This document shows positions 1 through 12,179 of a stretch of DNA of 64,000 nt, piece by piece. The stretch's first letter is position 1, and each line of letters opens with the position of its first letter. The stretch lies in assembly GCA_037178975.1 (NCBI GenBank), contig JASJZH010000003.1, positions 9,300,001 to 9,364,000 on the forward strand, in the 5' to 3' direction. Under the pieces are notes generated by a model. That model did not search any database. It was not told the origin of the DNA and saw only the letters and a list, made by a program, of their open reading frames with translations. This DNA comes from Oscheius tipulae. Taxonomy: Eukaryota; Nematoda; Chromadorea; Rhabditida; Rhabditidae. The position numbers were made by a program, and so were the translations under genes.

Positions 1-126
1 AACCTATTTTCAGAGCGCTTACAAACCTACAGAAGCGGTTTATTTTCCTAGTTCCAAATTGTGTCATGAGTCTATTCTTTTAGACTCTAGATGAATTAGA
101 TGCGAGCCATCTCTGTGTATCCGTAT

Positions 127-190
127 GTCGCCGCGCCAGATTGGTAAAGTGCACGCTTTTGGCTCGAGTGACCCGTGTTCGACTCCGCCC
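127..190 (+). repeat. decayed tRNA-like sequence
   Basis: An A-box-like stretch (agattggtaaagtgc) is followed about 35 nt later by a box B motif gtgttcgactcc. No good acceptor stem forms, so this looks like a tRNA-derived repeat rather than a working tRNA. It lies just upstream of the first visible DRG1 exon. Confidence 0.4.
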
Positions 191-610
191 AGCGGTCTAG
201 TTTCTTTTATCGAGAAAACACTCGAAAACTACGGGAAATCGTGCTATTCAAAATTGGAACTCAGAGATACAGTAAAAAATACTTCCACAAAACCTTAGAA
301 AGCACACTAGATTGAACATTTTTGATTTGTAGATCTGGGACCTCCATTGGCCCAAACTGCTCAAAGTTTCGTGTTTGGCGTTTAGTTCCAGAAATTCGTG
401 GCTGACTATTCAGCAAAATCGGGCGACATCGTGTCTTTAATTTTTTTCGGAATGTGTTCCCATAGTAAATGTGTGATTCTGAGTAAGAGGACAAACATCA
501 GCACCCTGAGGCTCATATTTCACGTCGAGCTAGAGGGAGAGACATAGTGAAAAGTAGACGAAACTTTTTTTTTGAAACCCCTACCGAAGACTAATTTGAA
601 CAGCTTTCAG

Positions 611-3600
611 GCTTTCCCTCAGTCGGAAAATCGACGCTGCTTTCGAACCTGGCCGGCGTCTACTCGGAAGTCGCGGCCTATGAGTTCACGACGCTCACCA
701 CCGTCCCCGGGGTTATCCGCTATAAGGTTAGCACAATTCTTGTGCGTTTTGATCTGAAAAAAATTGGTTTAGGGAGCCAAGATCCAGCTGCTCGATTTGC
801 CCGGAATTATCGAAGGAGCCAAGGACGGAAAGGGTCGTGGAAAGCAGGTCATTGCTGGTTAGTAGTGCTCCTTTTTTTGTCGAAAAAATACGAGGAGACC
901 TATCGTGGGACTGCCGAGGTGGTACGGGAGAGAAATAGCCTGGTTTTGAGGCTGTGAAAATGAGAAAATGATTTTTAATGGCGAGACTGTACGAGTAAGA
1001 CTTCTTCTGAATCAAGAGATACCGAGACGGTGGCTGACCGGGGTTTCTCCTGACTAACGAGACAGTATGGGGGAGAAATATTAGATATTACATGGGTCTT
1101 ACTATAGGTACGGGGCGGAAATCCTCTTTACTTAGTCTAACCGAGGAGGATATTTTGACGCCTACAGAAGCAGTACGGGTGACAGAGACTACCGAGACCG
1201 TACGGGTAACATTTAACCGGGATTTCTTCTAGTGCCGGAGACAGTTTTGTCTAAACTAGATACCCAAACGGTACAGGAGAGGAATATCCCATGGATACTG
1301 TAGGTGCCGGGACAGTGCGGGAGAGAAGAAGACTGTCAGGAAAAAATTCCCGTGATTTGATCCAGTAGCCGAAATGGTACGGGCAAGATTTCGTCCATCA
1401 CAAGTGGCAAACCTGGCTCGGAGATCCATGACGTGAATTTGCAGGCCATGTTTTTTTCTGATTTTGTATTGGTGGGCAGAGGGTTTAATGAGATACGTGA
1501 GACTGACTCTCTCTCTCTCTCCCTCTGGCAACGGGAACGCATTGATTGTTTTTCTCCCAGAGAAGAAAGAAAAACGGGGGGATGAGATTGTGTCTTATGA
1601 GGTCAAAAGCAGCTGGTTCTTTATGGACCTTGCTAGCTTCGCTCGTATCATCTCTCCAGATTTTTCTGCTCGAAATGAATTCTTGAGTGCCGAGGAACGC
1701 ATGTGTCTCGCGCGCTCGAAAAACACGGATTGCTCCTTGGCGACAGCTGCTCCACATTTTGCGGTTGTAAAAGCAGAGGAAGCAGAAGAAGGAACCGAGA
1801 AACTGGCAAAGAGAGAGACAGGGGGTCAAAATATTGGAAAACAGGCCTCGAGTTCTCCTCAAAAGAGACAGTTCCCTTCCGGGTAAACGGCGCGCTTTTT
1901 GTAGCAATCTTTGTAGCGGTCTCGCCACAAACTTCCCCAAATAAGTTTGTTTTGCATTTTTTAGGTTATTTGCACCCATTTTCCCGGTTTTTAAGTGTGT
2001 TTAATCGACACCGAAAAATGCAAATCAAACTTATTAAGGGAAGTTTGCAGCGGGACCTGGTTGCTACAAAAAGCGCGCTATTTACCCGCCAGTGCCTCTT
2101 TAAATGTGCAGGGTCGTTTGTAACATGCTTGTTGTTTTTGGCACGCCCAAGAAGGCTGGAAGTATTGATGCTGGATGCGAGGGGAGGGGAAGAAAAAGAG
2201 TAGAATATCAACCCGAAAAAGGGAGGAGGCGTTCGGAATTAGCTGGCTGGCCGAGGAGTCATTAGTTTTAGCTAAAGACTTTGGAGTACAATTTTAAGAC
2301 GCATACATCTAGAATTCGAGATTTTAAAATGAATTTCAGTTGCCCGAACCTGCTCCCTGATTCTGATTGTGCTCGACGTTATGAAGCCCCTACAACACAA
2401 GAAGCTGATCGAGTACGAGCTCGAGGGCTTCGGCATTCGCCTAAACAAGCAGCCACCGAATATTGGATTCCGGAAGAAGGAGAAAGGAGGCATTAATCTG
2501 ACCACATTGGTAAGAATAACACTTTTCAAGCGTTTCTAAGAGCTAAAATGCTTGAAAATGTTGTAAAAACCGTGACTGTAACGTTGAATATGGCAAATTT
2601 GACCTGGGAATATCAATTTACGTGTAATACGATATCGGAAAAGAGTTTGAAACCCAAAGGATTCGAACTCTTGACCTCTGAAGTTTCGTTAGATCCGTAA
2701 GCAAGGGCCTTACGCACTGCGTCATCCATAAAAATCAAGAAAATGGCGTAAACCGCGTGGCGCATGCCCGGTCTACCACAGCCCAATTAGCATTGTTATT
2801 CGCAGCTCCCGGGCCATTCCATGAGGCCAATTTGGTCAAAGTGCATAGAGGGGAGTAAAGGCTAGAAAAAAGAGCTGGCTGGAAGACAATTTAGTTGATG
2901 AAGCCTCACGCGCGCCCTTTTTGACTGATTCCACTATGTTTCTTTCCCCCCGGAACAGGCATCTCTAGGGGATTTCCGGACTAAAGAGATGAGAGCATCG
3001 CACCTATCGATTCTCTGAGCCTTTTTAAGAAGAAGAAGGCGAGAATTGGGAGTCTGGTGTGGGACTAAACCCGAAAATTCAACAAGGGAGGAGTGACTAG
3101 GCTTTGAGCAGCCGCGAAAAACTGGAGCACAGGGTCAAAACCTGAGCTTTTCTCAGTAACAGTCTTGGCTGTAAACACGACTACTACCACATTTGAATTC
3201 GGAGCTCTGAAACTAGAAAAACTGATTGTTGCGGTTAAACTTATCTATTTCAAATTTTCCGCATATCTCTGTGTGTATCTGAAGCCGTCTGTGCGTTGGC
3301 GCAGCGCCCATGCGTCTCGGGTTCAATTCCGCGGCGAGGCAAATCGTTCCCTTCTATTGGGGTGAGGAGAGCAAAGTCATTTTGTGGAGTTCGATAAGCA
3401 GAGTAAGAATATGTAATAAGCTGAGTACAAACTTCAAGCAATATAAGCGTTGGCCGCGTTTTGAGTACAGTGCTAGCGCAAAAGTTGGTGAGCTGCTAAG
3501 AGTCGTCACTTTGGTTATCCTCTTCCTATGGTTTCATGAGAAGATCAAACGATTTTACCAGCCCTGGGATCGAACCTGGCATTTTTTGTACCGTGTTCTG

Positions 3601-5184
3601 ATCCCTAACCAACCGAGCCATCCGCCCCAATTCTCCCGAGAGCCATCTTCGAATTCAAATCCCTTTGACTACGTTTCTGAACCCAAGGCAATGAAACTTT
3701 GCGCAATGCTCTGCTGTCTCTCTCTTTGGTAAAATGACCTCTGTCGCGTGTTCCCTATCCAAACAAGGCCGTGTTTTCCCGCCAATTAGTACGAATTATA
3801 TGCATTTTCAATCAAATTTTCCAGGTACCCCAATCGGAGTTGGACCTAGACCTCGTGAGGAACATTCTCGGCGAGTACAAGATCCACAATGCTGACATTA
3901 CACTTCGGTAAAGTTGTTTAAAAATTTAAATTCTTAAAAATTTAAGATACGACGCGACCTCGGAAGACCTGATCGATATCGTCGAGGGAAATCGCATTTA
4001 CATTCCGTGCATTTACGTCCTTAACAAGGTTATCCCTACTTTTTAATTTTCTAACTGGGAAAAAACGCAGATTGACCAGATCTCTATTGAGGAACTGGAC
4101 ATCATCTATCGCATCCCTCATTGCGTCCCGATTTCGGCCCATCACAAATGGAACTTTGACGATCTGCTCGAGAAGATCTGGGCCTATCTCAACCTCATTC
4201 GAATGTAGGTTTTTTTTGCCGTTAATCGACTCAAAAATGGCGCGAAAAAGAAATATGTGTGCAGGACTATATTAACACGGTTTCCGATAGTTTTTTTTTG
4301 ATGTCGCAAGAGGTGTTACCAACCCGAGACGTCTGGATTTGCAGGTGGAGTGCTAACCGATTGAGCTATTCAGAACAAAAAGGAAAAACAACCGATTTCG
4401 CGGCAGATTTACATCTGACCTTCTTAACTTTTATAAGCATCAGTGCTCTTCATTTTCGAACCCAGATCCAAACGTCTCTGGTTTGATCCCGGCCTGATAA
4501 ATTCTTTTTGTTTGCTCATAAAAGCCTTGAAAACACCCAGAGAATGGTTTTTACAGCATCGTTCGCTGAATCATCATTTTGCCACATCGGATCATACAAC
4601 TTCCTCAAAAAGGTAGCGAAGGACGTTCGAAATTCAGTAGTTCTTTGATATGTTGTCTCTGACATTTTGGCAGCTTTATACTGCGTATCAGCTTCGTGAC
4701 AGATGGATATTTCCTTTTTGGGTAGACTAACTTCCGATTCAAAATAGCTTGTACTTTGCCCAAAATTACTGGTTTTAAGTTTATACTCGTCGAAGCCCTT
4801 GAAAATGACTAGCTTCTAATAGAACAAAATTTGGTGGAAGAGATCCATACAAACCTCTATAAAATCCATGATTTCTGCTATGTTTCTAGCTCCTTAACCC
4901 TTCCCAATTTTCAGTTACACGAAGCCGAAGGGCCAGCTGCCCGACTACTCGACGCCGATCGTCCTCAATGCGGAGAAGAACACGATCGACGACCTCTGCA
5001 TCAAGATTCACAAGACGCTGCAGAAGGACTTCAAGAACGCCCTGGTCTGGGGCTCCTCGGCCAAGCACAACCCCCAGAGGGTCGGAAAAGAGCACATCCT
5101 TTCCGATGAGGACATTGTGAGTTATTTTTTATTCATCCCTTGAAGAGATTCTGTTTTTAGGTCCAAGTTATCAAGAAAATCTGA
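611..5184 (+). CDS. DRG1: DRG1 GTPase, 3' eight exons (N-terminus lies upstream of the window)
   Basis: Developmentally regulated GTP-binding protein 1, a translation-associated TRAFAC GTPase. Exons seen: 611-726, 773-857, 2340-2509, 3825-3907, 3947-4028, 4071-4204, 4915-5116, 5161-5184; all phases agree. The first exon encodes the P-loop [15 protein letters not shown] and switch region TLTTVPGVI. The next has the G3 motif [23 protein letters not shown] spans exons 5-6 (G4). The C-terminal TGS domain follows ([10 protein letters not shown], then [14 protein letters not shown]) and the protein ends IVQVIKKI-stop. The match to animal DRG1 is close to residue for residue. The initiator and the basic N-terminal exon are not in the window. 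The three long introns hold repeats, including a foldback element at 1881-2087 and tRNA-like sequences. Confidence 0.96.
890..1420. repeat. degenerate minisatellite around a ccgagacngtacggg core
   Basis: Within DRG1 intron 858-2339 a core resembling ccgaga-cngtacgggngaga recurs roughly every 60-70 nt (for example near 912, 975, 1022, 1060, 1110, 1170, 1195, 1265, 1315 and 1375) with much drift. Similar motifs on the other strand (ctctcccgtactct) occur at 24600-24930. Confidence 0.5.
1881..2087. mobile_element. foldback element, about 207 bp, nearly all inverted repeat
   Basis: The left arm begins gggtaaacggcgcgcttttt and runs through caaacttcc and aataagtttg to gcatttttt. The right arm is its reverse complement with scattered differences and ends aaaagcgcgctatttaccc. 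The arms are about 75-80 bp around a short centre. A half copy of the same arm (ggcgcgctttttggttac, ggtcccgctgc) lies at 17655-17700. No coding capacity. Confidence 0.75.
2651..2730 (-). repeat. decayed tRNA-like sequence
   Basis: On the minus strand a box B (gagttcgaatcc) is preceded by a box-A-like gacgcagtgcgtaagg stretch at normal tRNA distance. It sits inside a DRG1 intron. Confidence 0.45.
3290..3345 (+). repeat. decayed tRNA-like sequence
   Basis: gttggcgcagcgcccatgcg is followed by box B cgggttcaattccg. Spacing is shorter than a full tRNA and no acceptor stem pairs. DRG1 intron 2510-3824. Confidence 0.4.
3560..3630 (-). repeat. decayed tRNA-like sequence
   Basis: The minus strand reads an A-box-like ggctcggttggttaggg followed by box B aggttcgatccc. 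DRG1 intron. Confidence 0.45.
4326..4495. repeat. pair of tRNA-like fragments
   Basis: A minus-strand fragment at 4326-4373 contains the A-box-like gctcaatcggttagcac. A separate plus-strand box B (tggtttgatcccgg) lies at 4470-4490. Both are partial. DRG1 intron 4205-4914. Confidence 0.35.
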
Positions 5185-8100
5185 GGGGAAAAACACCGGT
5201 TCGAGACTAAAGAAGGCTACACACTTTTTTGTTACTTTGTTTGTTCGTTTTTTTATTGTTTTTAAAGGTGTGAGGTAAAGTTGCGTCGCTTCATTTTCTT
5301 ATTGTCGTAATGACAAATTGACAGAGAATAGAAGGTTTACTATATGGGAGAGATTGACAGAGACTAAGGAATTAGTGAAACAGGCTGACTGACAGGTGAG
5401 AAGGAGGTCTGGACAGGTGATCGGAAAATGACAGCTGGCGGAACGTGTGATACTGATTTGACAGGTCGTCCACATGGACAGAATGTCTGCTAGAAAAAAC
5501 AGTTTGGCAGGAGTGGAATGACTGTTTGGACAAGTTGACAAGAAGGAAACTGTATAATTGACAAACAGACGGGCAGATAGAACAATCAGAGGATACAGAT
5601 TGACCATGTATGTATGGCTGAGGTTGGACAGTTGGCCTTAGACATCAGAAAGAAACTGCTTGTTGACAGACAATAAGAGTGGGCAAGTTGACCGATGATA
5701 AAATGGAAGAGGCAGAGTGACAGAGAAGCAGCTAAACATTCGATAGTACATTATAAGTTTCGGAAGTAAACAGGCTGACAGAACAGTGACAATGGGATAA
5801 ACAGACACAGAGACAGACAGAGATAGTGATAGCGACAAGACGGTTGACAGGGAAAATCTCGTTGTGATATGTCAGAGACGATCAAGTTGATATAAACTGG
5901 CTTTCCCCTCATTTTTTGACCGGACTCTCCAGCCTTGAAGAATCTTGACCCTAAGAGACTGACAGATTGTAAAAAGCAGTCGAGAGACAGAGAGAGATAG
6001 AATCTGTTAGGATATGCATCTGGACACACATCACCAGATGCTCCATAGCCATCTATATCCTTCTCCTCCGAGAGAGACTGAGATATTTGCCCTTCTTCAG
6101 GTTTCCAGATGGAATTTACAGCCAGGCAGCCTGTTTGCCCATTTCTTTTCCCCCCAGGGGCACTGTTGCCCTCTCTCTCCCTCTCTCGTGTTCCCGCCCT
6201 CTGGACGATTGTTCGCGCAAGGGGGCCTATTTGACCTCTTGAGACGCCAACGGCTTCTGTATTCTTCGCCTCCCTGTTTACGACACTTCCCTCTATTGCC
6301 GATCTCGGCAAGCCTAAAGAGGCCGCCGATGGCAGAGTTTTGGGCCTAGCGATATTGGAAGCCTTGGTACGGGAGCCTGCTCATTTCTCCAATCATGCCA
6401 GAAGACCGTATACCGTCTGTAGTCCAACTTGTGCTTAGGTCTATGCCTGTTCGTCAGAAGCCACAGGCATGCCATTACTTTGAGGCAGTGTTAGAGGTGA
6501 CAAGGAACTCTTGTAACTTGAAGAAACTGCGTTCTGTCAAAGTCTGAGAAAAGGACAGGTGGGAATGACGCCAACAGCTTAACAGAATACTGTGAGTCTC
6601 TCTCTGCCTCTCTGTTTCTCTGTCTCGCAACCTCAAAATATCCCTCTTTTCTCCCAGCGGCCAAACTCCACTGTGCTCTCTCGCTTGCTCTTCACACGCC
6701 GTTCGACTTCCCTGGTTTTTCTTGCCTGAGCTTGTGTATGTTTGTTCCCGCTCCCGAGTGACAATGAGCCGGGTGGCTATCGGGAGCTAACAAACTCCCA
6801 AAAGTCTCTTGTGCGGGCCACCTGTGTGTGATCTGTCAACGGCATTCGCTCCCTACAATCTTTCAACTGACCGATGGGCTTTGACACTTTCGCACCTCGA
6901 CTACCGGTCACTCTCACTCCGGCTTTCCCGAATTGTAAATCAGGCACCCACGCATTTTGATCCGATAGGCCTCTCTGTCTCTCATCCTCACGTCGAGACC
7001 AGGCGCCTTTACTTTTTGTTTCCAATTGACGAATGATCCCTGGGGATTGGGAGAGTCATTCTCACTGTACTCATTCCTTCAGATCGACTCTGGAACAGGT
7101 CAGTATCTCTGTCTCTCTGTCTCTTTGCTTTTCTATTTCTCTATATCTATGTGCCTGTATCTCTGTCTCACTGTCTCTTTGCTTCTCTATCTCTCCGTCT
7201 CTCTTTCTCTTTGTCTCTCTGAGTAGTACCTCTCCGTACCTGTCCCCTCAATCCCATTAATCTCTCTTGACGACTTGTTTCTCTAGTTGAGACAAGGTGT
7301 AAATACTCCAAATTGTGATAGATAGCTCTGTTTCCCTCTTTCCCTCCTCTTCACTTGCTGGTTTACGCAGTCGTACTAAAATCTTAACGACCGTTCACTG
7401 CTGCTCTCCTTGTTGCGAGATGGAAACATGTCCAGCTGGCTGTATACATTCACGGCCCATTGGCTAACAGCCGTTTACTTAGATGACTAGTCACTGGTAG
7501 TCTCTGTCTCCCTGTCTCTCTGTCTCTCAACCTCGCCAAACAGTTGAACTCTGCTGAGAGAACGGCGCACATCCAGTACTCAGTGGTCAAGTGTCGCTGT
7601 TCAAAAGTCATCTCACTGTCACTCCTCCCTCTGCCTCTATCGCCAACTTGACTTCCCAGAAAGTCCCTCTGTCTCCCTTTAAACATTCTCACCCCTGTCT
7701 CGAAATTCCCAGCAGTTGCAAACGCCACATATGGTCAAGCCGGCTGGCTCTAAACCTTTCCCTCTTCAGTCATCCTCCGATATTATACACTTTTTTTCCT
7801 GCGAGGGTCAATCGCATTGGATCCTATTCGAAACTTTTCGACCTTGAAGAGGGCAAAGGATGACACAATCCGCAACCGGGTCGTCTATCACTCTGTTGGC
7901 TCATTGGTCAACTGTTTGGCTCCCGGTTGATAGATTGCTTTTGGAGTCGTAGCCATTGGTAAGGGTTCTTTGACAGAGACAGAACCTCATTGACTAGTAC
8001 CGATCAGCACCAGAGATATCCCCAAAAGAGCCTCTCTCCGTCCGACCACCCGGCTGACAAAAAGAGGCAGAACCCGTATCCTCTCGCCCCAACAGTCCAT

Positions 8101-8566
8101 AACCAATTATGCTTATGTGCGTAGAGACACGGCCTTAAAGCCCTTACTCTTTCTTTAACCTCAGAGGGCTTGTTGTCCCTCATTATTTCGTGACTTTTTT
8201 CAAGGCTGTGTCGGCTTCTTTTCTTCTTCAGAGCCCCAGGTGGTCTAGAACTGTTGCGTTCTTTTCCCTCTCCCCTTATCGCCGCTAATCCTTCTGTTTT
8301 ACATGTCTTTCTGTCTCTCTACGAAAAACACAATTTTGAACTGTTCGAGCCAATCAACTATGGCTATTTTATGACTTACCGGGTTATCTGTCTCTCTGTC
8401 TCCCTCTCTTTCAACAGTTATCAGCCAGCTACTTGTAACTCTCTTGTGTGCGGCCGTGCGTGTGGGCTCCCTAAATTGTTTTATGGCCTTCTCGGCCTGT
8501 ACAGCTGGCTTCCTTTCAAAGTACAGAACTGGCTGTGCTCTTTAAACAGTTAACAGATTGACAGAG

Positions 8567-8616
<50 letters not shown>

Positions 8617-9634
8617 AGACAGAGGGACAAAGAGACAGACAGATTGAGAGATTGAGAGACAGGGAGACAAAGAAATAGAAAGACAAAGAGACAGAAAGAT
8701 AGAGAGACGCAGGGACAGAGACACTGAGAGTCTGAGTGAATGATTCTGTCTGAGAGGTTTGTGATTGAGAGATTGAGAGACAGGGAAACAGTGAGACGGA
8801 GAGATGCAACAACTTTGGCTGAAAACAGTTTACAAGCATGCCGAAACCGTAAACGGAGTTTGGGACTCACGACTACTGTTTACACGAACTGCCACCAGGA
8901 CACAGGTGTTTGTTTCCAAGCTCGCTAGAGCGCCCGCTCTTCCCTTTTAGAGCGAGGAAGATGGATAGCTCCTGTGTTCAAAAAAAGTCTGTGGGAGCGA
9001 GCCGTGGTCAGAATTTATCGCCATTATGGGCTTGACTCTGACCCCCTTTTCGAACCTCCAACCCCCCAGCACTTGTGTAATTGCGAGTGTTCGCAATCTT
9101 GTCTATTAAGGGATCCCTTGGTAATGGGACGAGTCACTCTCTGTCGCTCTTACTCCTCATTACCGTAATCTCTTTATCACTGTCCCTCTGCTTTGGATCC
9201 AGTCGTAAATTCCCACCCAGTCTCTCTCTATCTCTCTCTATTTGAATGACCTCTAGAAAAGTCAGAAGAGAGTTATCAGGTTTCAGTTCTCTTCTCGGAG
9301 TTCCCAGTCTGGTTCAATGACATTTCCATCTTCTCCTTCTCTAGGAGACAATCGCATTCAATGATGCTCTGTTTCCTTTTTTGTTGTTCTCCCCTAAAGT
9401 GTCAAGAATCGGAAGGATGGCCTAGCATGCTATCTCCTCTCAACAACACATCCGCTGTATAGTCTGTCTATGTTACTGAACCTCTTGACATCCGATGACA
9501 CTCTCTCTATCAAATGTTTCCCACCTGACTCATAGGAGAGGTATCCTCAATTCGAGAAGCAACTCAGAACTTTCAAGATATTTTGATACCAGTTCCAATG
9601 ACTTTCGTTTGTATTGAATCTTTCAGATGTGGAG
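5185..9634. other. 4.4 kb intergenic region without a supportable gene
   Basis: 5290-5840 is a degenerate array of tgacaga/gacagattgac words. 6590-8450 is studded with tctctgtctctctgtct tracts in several blocks. 8571-8613 is a pure (GA)n run, followed by gagacag-type repeats to 8810. Open frames here are Ser/Leu/Cys-rich read-through of the repeats and show no domain. Any promoter or 5' exon of the downstream RPE-spondin-like gene would lie in the last few hundred bases, because an acceptor (tttcag, 9621-9626) precedes its start codon. Confidence 0.6.
8571..8613. repeat. (GA)n microsatellite
   Basis: An uninterrupted GA dinucleotide run passes into degenerate gagacagagagac words. Confidence 0.95.
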
Positions 9635-9889
9635 ATGAGTCTTGAGCTCTTCCTTTATGCCTACCTTCTGCTCCTATTTGGTCCCCTCCAGTCTGAAGCT
9701 GGCTGCTACCAGAAGCGACTCTGTTGTCCTGGTCGAAATAATACATGCAAGGTAAGTGTCAAACTAATGTCTCGAGGGGATTGGACTTTGATATGAAAGT
9801 GAGCGATTTCAGGCGACAGATGACGGCATTGAGCATCTTCCCACCGTTGACTTTATGAGGAAAAGACCGCATTCGAGCCGAGAGTGAGT

Positions 9890-9971
<82 letters not shown>

Positions 9972-11479
9972 GTGAGACAATGAGACAGAGCTCAATTCAG
10001 AGAAGGGTCTGCCCTCACCCCCTTCAGCCCCTACCAGATGCCTCACTATGAGAGTTCTGGAGACGGTTATGACCTCGTTTACCCTTCTGTCTATGAAGTG
10101 GACAACCATGAGAGGATAGGAAAGCTTGTCCTACCCGATGTGGTCGAATTGGAAGGATCTGGTGCCGAGAACATTTACTCAAAATATGGTAAGCAGGCTC
10201 TATATATGTCAAAACTACACTGCAGGTAACCATGAGGGACCAGCCAATATTATCCAGCCAACAAGTCCGGCCAGAAAGATACACCATTTGCTTTTCGGGA
10301 AGGCGGTAGGACCGGATGCGGAGCCGGAAGACCAAATGAAGTATACGGAAGGAAAAGCAAAACACTTACTCATCCGGTGTGCTGCTTTTACTAATACTAA
10401 TTGACCCAAATTACCCTTCACTTACTTGCAGTGTGAGATTGCGGTGACAGAGAGATAGTAACCACAGTCAGAGAGACAAAGAGTCAGAGAAACCAGAGAC
10501 TGGGAGACATATAGACCTAACTCTTCGCTCTCCCTAACCCACCTCTCCAAATTCTACCGTAACTCCTTTTTTTCAGGTACTCTGTCCTCCAACAGCATCT
10601 CCCCTTAACCGTCTCGACCACCTCTCCAGACTGGGAAGAGCCATACCGGATGCAGTATCTGGAGGCTGCTCCCATAGACTGTTATTGTGATGAGACCTGT
10701 GTCTCTCTCGGAGACTGCTGCTCCGACTATACGTTTGTCTGTCCCCGTAAGTTGACTGTCTGACAGGTGATTTCTGTTCAGCTCGGGACTGCGAAGTGGA
10801 CAGCTGGTCAGCCTGGACAGAATGCAAGCCGGACAATGGTCGATGCGGTATGGGAGAACAGAAGAGGGAAAGACGGGTGGTCTACCAGGCTGAGAGAGGT
10901 GGAGCCACCTGTCCAGCTTTGAAGGAAATGAGAACTTGTCACAAGTCCTGTCCTGTCAAGAATCTTGAAGGTATGAGAGTGAGAGAGTCCGAGAAAGTAC
11001 GGGTTTACAGATGTGACCACGGTAGCTCTCTTGATTGACTACAAATGGAACTCGACCAGAGCCAATAAAAGGAGGAACAATGTCTACTGGGACCATCCGA
11101 AGATGGCCAAGAAGCTGCAGGATGCGAACTAGTGAGTATTTGTCTGTTACTGTTTCTCTGTCTCTCTATCTCTCTATCACTGTCAATTTCCAGCTACTGC
11201 GTCGAATACGAGCTGGGCTGGGTCAATCGAAACTGTCTGGACAAGACCCTCACTTCTCGCCTCCACCGTGGAAATACTATCTGCGCTGAATGCCAGCCCG
11301 AGGCCACGCTTCACAGGAATACAGCCCGCTGCGCCTCTGACCTCGAGGATGGGGACGAGGGTTTCTGGAAGCTGATCGGCCCGAAGAGTTGCAACGGTAT
11401 TTGGCGAAGAATCCGACGTCATGACAACTGTGTCTGTGCCAGAGACCTACCCAACCGGGACCCTTTCCTTCTTGTCTAG
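9635..11479 (+). CDS. secreted RPE-spondin-like protein (two somatomedin B regions plus TSP type-1)
   Basis: Exons 9635-9751, 9813-9883, 10028-10188, 10226-10340, 10577-10746, 10782-10970, 11011-11131, 11194-11479 give 409 aa with consistent phases. A signal peptide (MSLELFLYAYLLLLFG) leads to a short Cys-rich somatomedin-B-like segment (GCYQKRLCCPGRNNTCK). About 110 residues follow, rich in acidic, Tyr and Pro residues, with no family known to me. A second SMB segment follows (DCYCDETCVSLGDCCSDYTF), then a thrombospondin type-1 repeat (SWSAWTEC, RRVVYQ, CPALKEMRTC). The C-terminal domain (CVEYELGW, CAECQPEA, CNGIWRRIRR) matches the SBSPON/RPE-spondin family. It is probably extracellular matrix or secreted. 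An acceptor (tttcag) lies 8 nt before the ATG. The intron starting at 9884 holds a (GA)n run. Confidence 0.88.
9893..9968. repeat. (GA)n microsatellite in an intron
   Basis: About 75 bp of uninterrupted GA starts 9 nt after the donor at 9884 and fills most of the first half of the 144-nt intron. Confidence 0.97.
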
Positions 11480-11839
11480 TTTCAGCATAATATTCCGCAT
11501 TTCTGTCCTTTCCAAAACTCTCTGGGTTCCTTTGAACCAGAGTCTAATCGGGTCCGCCTACTTAACTCCCATCTCTCTCTCCCTGTGTGTCTTTAGGCCG
11601 CTCAAAAACATGACTAAAACTTGCTTCACTGCCGCCACCCTTTCTGCTTCTCTTCCTTCTGTTTTGCCATTTTAATAACGGTGATCTTCAGCATTCTTGA
11701 GTTTGTTCATAAAATGTGAATATGTGGGATTATTGGATGGGGTTGGACCCGAAGGTGACCACGATGGCGTGTAGCGACATGCAAACAAGAGACAGAAAAA
11801 CAGAGAGACGAAGAGATTTGGGCCAAGATCAGAACACTA

Positions 11840-12139
11840 GTCTTCCCTTGTGTCCCCGATGGTTTCCATGAACTATACCAAACACCGCTGTGAATTCATG
11901 GAAGACCCTCAGGAGCCAGGAAGACCGAGCGTGACACCATCCTTGACAGATGGGTGCTTCCCGTGTCAGATTCACAAGTAGCGGTCACATTGCAGGCTCA
12001 TCACCGGATACAAAATGCGACAAAATGGAGTGTGGCGCGACTATGCACGCTCGGTCTTTCTGGCTCCTGGGGCTCTTCCATGAATCCACAGTGGCGTTTG
12101 GTATAGTTCATAGGGATCCTCGGGGTCATAAGGGAAGAC
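11840..12139. mobile_element. foldback/MITE-like element with about 95-bp inverted arms
   Basis: The left arm starts gtcttcccttgtgtccccga and continues gaactataccaaacaccgct to gaccgagcgtg at about 11935. The right arm starts cacgctcggtctttctggct at about 12043 and ends gtcataagggaagac. The arms match at most positions. The centre (about 110 bp) is not coding. It lies between the convergent RPE-spondin-like and MORC2 genes. Confidence 0.8.
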
Positions 12140-12179
12140 TGATTGTGCTCAGATCAAGTTGTTCGGTAGGTTGACAGTA

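Noticed and set aside
1464-2203. ORFs of 140-166 codons in the DRG1 intron
   Set aside because: They overlap on both strands, cross the foldback element and have no recognisable domain.
5290-5840. CRISPR-like or satellite array (tgacaga units)
   Set aside because: Unit length and spacer length vary, and the genome is clearly metazoan; it is a degenerate simple repeat.
8516-8870. Long Ser/Leu/Cys-rich ORFs (also 26685-27117, 31468-32149, 57430-57711, 7026-7260)
   Set aside because: They are read-through of TCTCTGTC tracts; all frames and both strands stay open and no domain is present.
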